Of a stretch of 10,052 nt of DNA, positions 8,557 to 10,052 are shown piece by piece. The translations under genes were made by a program, and so were the position numbers. The DNA lies in assembly GCA_002403375.1 (NCBI GenBank), contig DHHQ01000012.1:564-10615 (forward strand), in the 5' to 3' direction. Under the pieces are notes generated by a model that saw only the letters and a program-made list of their open reading frames with translations, was not told the origin of the DNA and made no database searches. Position 1 is the first letter of the stretch. Each line of letters begins with the position of its first letter. This DNA is from Thiobacillus denitrificans. GTDB lineage: Bacteria > Pseudomonadota > Gammaproteobacteria > Burkholderiales > Thiobacillaceae.

Positions 8557-8586
8557 TTGGATCGATGTATTGATGATCTCTAATAT
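8557..8586 (+). promoter_or_regulatory. Candidate sigma70 promoter of the rubrerythrin operon
   Basis: TTGGAT at 8557-8562 and TAATAT at 8581-8586 are separated by 18 bases, a good match to -35 and -10 consensus in a genome where AT-rich hexamers are rare. The predicted transcript would begin near 8593, leaving a leader of about 42 bases. Two 8-of-10 matches to the FNR/ANR consensus TTGAT-N4-ATCAA lie nearby, at 8534-8547 and 8597-8610, the second just past the predicted start. With such an AT-rich stretch, chance matches are possible. Confidence 0.5.
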
Positions 8587-8623
8587 CGCTCCTGTCTTGA
8601 TTGACATCGCAAATCAACCAAAC

Positions 8624-8628
8624 AGGAG
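8624..8628 (+). promoter_or_regulatory. Rubrerythrin ribosome binding site
   Basis: AGGAG six bases before the ATG at 8635. It fixes the start and suggests efficient translation of the first gene of the operon. Confidence 0.75.
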
Positions 8629-8634
8629 CCCGAC

Positions 8635-9108
8635 ATGCAGAACACCAAGTCCCCGACCATCCAGAACCTCGAAGCCGCCTTCGCCGGCGAGTCGATGGCC
8701 CACATCAAGTACATGTGGTTCGCCCGCCAGTGCCGCAAGGCCGGCGACGAAGCCACCGCCAAGGTGTTCGAGGACACCGCCGCGCAGGAGATGCTGCACG
8801 CCTTCGGCCACGCCGAGCTGCTGTTCGCCGACGAGACCATGACCCCGGCCAAGTGCCTGCAGTACGCGATCGAGGGCGAGACCCACGAGTACACCGAGAT
8901 GTACCCGAAGTTCCGCCACGAGGCGACGATCGAAGGCAACAGCGCGGCGGTCGCCGAGATCGACGAGCAGATCGCCGAATCGAAGGAGCACGCCGAGATG
9001 TTCCGGGCCGTGCTGGAAAAGGCCGCCAAGCGTTTCGCCGCGCTGGCCAAGGTCGAGGAGAAGCACGCGAAGCACTACCAGGCGCAGAAGGACGCGATCG
9101 CCGCCTGA
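8635..9108 (+). CDS. Rubrerythrin-family diiron protein without rubredoxin domain
   Basis: Ferritin-like diiron protein of 157 residues, probably reducing H2O2 to water in the cytoplasm. Candidate iron ligands match the D. vulgaris rubrerythrin pattern: E19 ('FAGES'), E52 and H55 ('QEMLHAFGH'), E82 and E85 ('GETHEYTEMYP'), and E141 and H144 ('VEEKHAKHY'). In the D. vulgaris protein the last two groups are about 30 residues apart, but here the gap is 56. The extra helical segment ('EIDEQIAESKEHAEMF' and following) itself resembles the final ligand helix. The C-terminal rubredoxin domain of classical rubrerythrin is absent; a separate rubredoxin gene follows 45 bases downstream, so electrons are probably supplied in trans. 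A strong AGGAG site precedes the ATG. It is the first gene of a rubrerythrin-rubredoxin-reductase cluster. The family call is firm; the peroxidase role is inferred from relatives and context. Confidence 0.93.
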   Translation: MQNTKSPTIQNLEAAFAGESMAHIKYMWFARQCRKAGDEATAKVFEDTAAQEMLHAFGHAELLFADETMTPAKCLQYAIEGETHEYTEMYPKFRHEATIEGNSAAVAEIDEQIAESKEHAEMFRAVLEKAAKRFAALAKVEEKHAKHYQAQKDAIAA

Positions 9109-9153
9109 CCGGACCACCGAAGACTACTACTTGATTACTTGAAAGGACACATC

Positions 9154-9327
9154 ATGAAAGCCTGGCAATGCATCGTTTGCGGTTACATTTACGACGAAAC
9201 CAAAGGCGACCCGGAGCACGGAATCGCCCCCGGCACCCGCTGGGAGGACGTGCCGGAGGGTTGGGAATGCCCGGACTGCGGCGTCTCCAAGGCGGATTTC
9301 GAGATGGTCGAAGTCACCGCCGCCTGA
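9154..9327 (+). CDS. Rubredoxin
   Basis: Small cytoplasmic one-electron carrier of 57 residues with a single Fe(Cys)4 site. The four ligands are C6 and C9 ('CIVCGYIYDE') and C39 and C42 ('CPDCGVSKADFE'). The middle region 'GDPEHGIAPGTRWEDVPEGW' holds the conserved Gly/Pro/Trp core. The ATG at 9154 is preceded by GAAAGGA at 9141-9147. An in-frame TTG at 9139 would add five residues, but lies upstream of that ribosome binding site and is unlikely. The order rubrerythrin, rubredoxin, reductase points to electron delivery from NAD(P)H through this protein to the diiron centre of the rubrerythrin. Alternative partners, such as an alkane hydroxylase, are not present in the window. Confidence 0.97.
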   Translation: MKAWQCIVCGYIYDETKGDPEHGIAPGTRWEDVPEGWECPDCGVSKADFEMVEVTAA

Positions 9328-9341
9328 CCTGCCAGAACCAG

Positions 9342-9362
9342 GGGGCCGCCTTGCGCGGCCCC
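9342..9362 (+). terminator. Hairpin between rubredoxin and reductase genes (no T-tract)
   Basis: GGGGCCGC (9342-9349) pairs perfectly with GCGGCCCC (9355-9362) around the loop CTTGC, an eight-pair GC-only stem. It begins 14 bases after the rubredoxin stop and ends five bases before the reductase Shine-Dalgarno. No run of T follows, so full intrinsic termination is doubtful. Partial termination or protection of the upstream mRNA from 3' decay would give more rubrerythrin and rubredoxin than reductase, which would suit a carrier/enzyme pair; that role is inferred. Confidence 0.45.
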
Positions 9363-9367
9363 GCATC

Positions 9368-9373
9368 GAGGAG
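9368..9373 (+). promoter_or_regulatory. Reductase ribosome binding site
   Basis: GAGGAG six bases before the ATG at 9380. It fixes the start of the reductase and lies immediately after the GC-rich hairpin, so the hairpin need not block ribosome access. Confidence 0.75.
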
Positions 9374-9379
9374 AAATCC

Positions 9380-10052
9380 ATGCATCCCATCGTCATCGTC
9401 GGTTCCGGCCTCGCCGGCTACACCCTGCTGAAGGAGTTCCGCAAGCGCGACGCGGCGACGCCGGTCACGCTCGTCACCGCCGACGACGGCGCCTTCTATT
9501 CCAAGCCCAACCTGTCGAACGCGCTGACCGCCGGCAAGTCGGCGGCGGCGCTCGCCGGCGCCGGCGCGGAGAAGATGGCGGCGGACCTCAAGGCGACGGT
9601 GCTGACGCGCACCCGCGTCATGGCGATCGACACGCAGGCGCAACGACTCCGTACCGAGACGGGCGACATCGCCTACGGCAAGCTCGTGCTCGCGCTCGGC
9701 GCCGATCCGATCCCGCACGGCCTCGAAGGCGACGGCGCGGACGCGGTGCTGGCGGTGAACGACCTCGCCGACTACGCCGCCTTCCGCGCGGCGCTCGAAG
9801 GCAAAAAGCGCGTGACCGTGCTCGGCGGCGGGCTGATCGGCTGCGAGTTCGCCAACGACCTGGCGCACGCCGGCTACGCGGTCGACGTCGTCCACCTCGG
9901 CGCGTGGCCGCTGGAGCGGCTGCTGCCGGTCGAAGCCGGCGAGCGTCTCGCCGACAGCCTCGCCGCGCTGGGGGTGACCTGGCATTTCGGGCGCACGGCG
10001 AAGCGCGTCGATCGCACCGCAGGCGGGCATGCGGTGACGCTCGACGACGGCG
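9380..10052 (+). CDS. FAD-dependent rubredoxin reductase, N-terminal part (3' end beyond window)
   Basis: Flavoprotein of the pyridine-nucleotide disulfide oxidoreductase fold, here most likely NAD(P)H:rubredoxin reductase. 224 residues are visible without a stop; relatives are about 380 long, so roughly 155 residues lie beyond the edge. The FAD-binding Rossmann motif is G8-S-G-L-A-G13 ('IVIVGSGLAGYTLLKEFRK'). 'FYSKPNLSNALTAGK' (39-53) is typical of the rubredoxin reductase branch. 'LVLALGAD' (102-109) is the conserved strand before the NAD domain, and the second Rossmann motif is G149-G-G-L-I-G154 ('VTVLGGGLIGCEFANDL'). No CxxxxC redox pair is present in the N terminus, which argues against thioredoxin or glutathione reductases. 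The ATG is set by GAGGAG. Lying 52 bases after rubredoxin, it would complete the chain to rubrerythrin. NADH versus NADPH preference and the FAD/NAD C-terminal interface cannot be judged here. Confidence 0.92.
   Translation, partial: MHPIVIVGSGLAGYTLLKEFRKRDAATPVTLVTADDGAFYSKPNLSNALTAGKSAAALAGAGAEKMAADLKATVLTRTRVMAIDTQAQRLRTETGDIAYGKLVLALGADPIPHGLEGDGADAVLAVNDLADYAAFRAALEGKKRVTVLGGGLIGCEFANDLAHAGYAVDVVHLGAWPLERLLPVEAGERLADSLAALGVTWHFGRTAKRVDRTAGGHAVTLDDG

Overview
The window is high-GC, densely packed bacterial chromosome. The gene families and codon bias suggest a proteobacterium, most likely a betaproteobacterium; this is an inference from family resemblance, not a phylogenetic result. There is no sign of phage, IS element, integron, CRISPR array, tRNA or rRNA. 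The coding content belongs to known families, and no new multi-gene system is evident. The interest lies in the combination of genes and in a few local anomalies.

Left block (1-2428): the N-terminal half of a catalase-peroxidase gene (katG, minus strand, running off the left edge) is divergent from a LysR-type regulator. That regulator keeps every hallmark residue of OxyR at the E. coli positions (T100, T129, H198, C199, R201, C208). A small DUF202/YidH-type membrane protein gene overlaps the end of oxyR by one base. It carries an apparent single-base frameshift, so its third membrane helix lies in another frame.

Middle block (2502-8079): a complete tripartite RND efflux operon, ordered TolC-like outer membrane factor, periplasmic adaptor, HAE1-type RND pump. 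The genes are joined by two ATGA stop/start overlaps. The pump retains the proton-relay Asp pair and Lys. A convergent yqaA-like membrane protein gene (8096-8500, minus) follows after 16 bases.

Right block (8501-10052): an AT-richer, dyad-rich divergent promoter region precedes a co-oriented cluster of a short rubrerythrin, a stand-alone rubredoxin and an FAD/NAD(P)H rubredoxin reductase (cut by the right edge). Together these could form an NAD(P)H peroxidase chain: reductase to rubredoxin to rubrerythrin to H2O2. With katG/oxyR at the other end, the window carries two different peroxide-removal routes flanking an efflux pump. No gene-free stretch exceeds 300 bases; the longest are 1042-1158 and 8501-8634, both described below.
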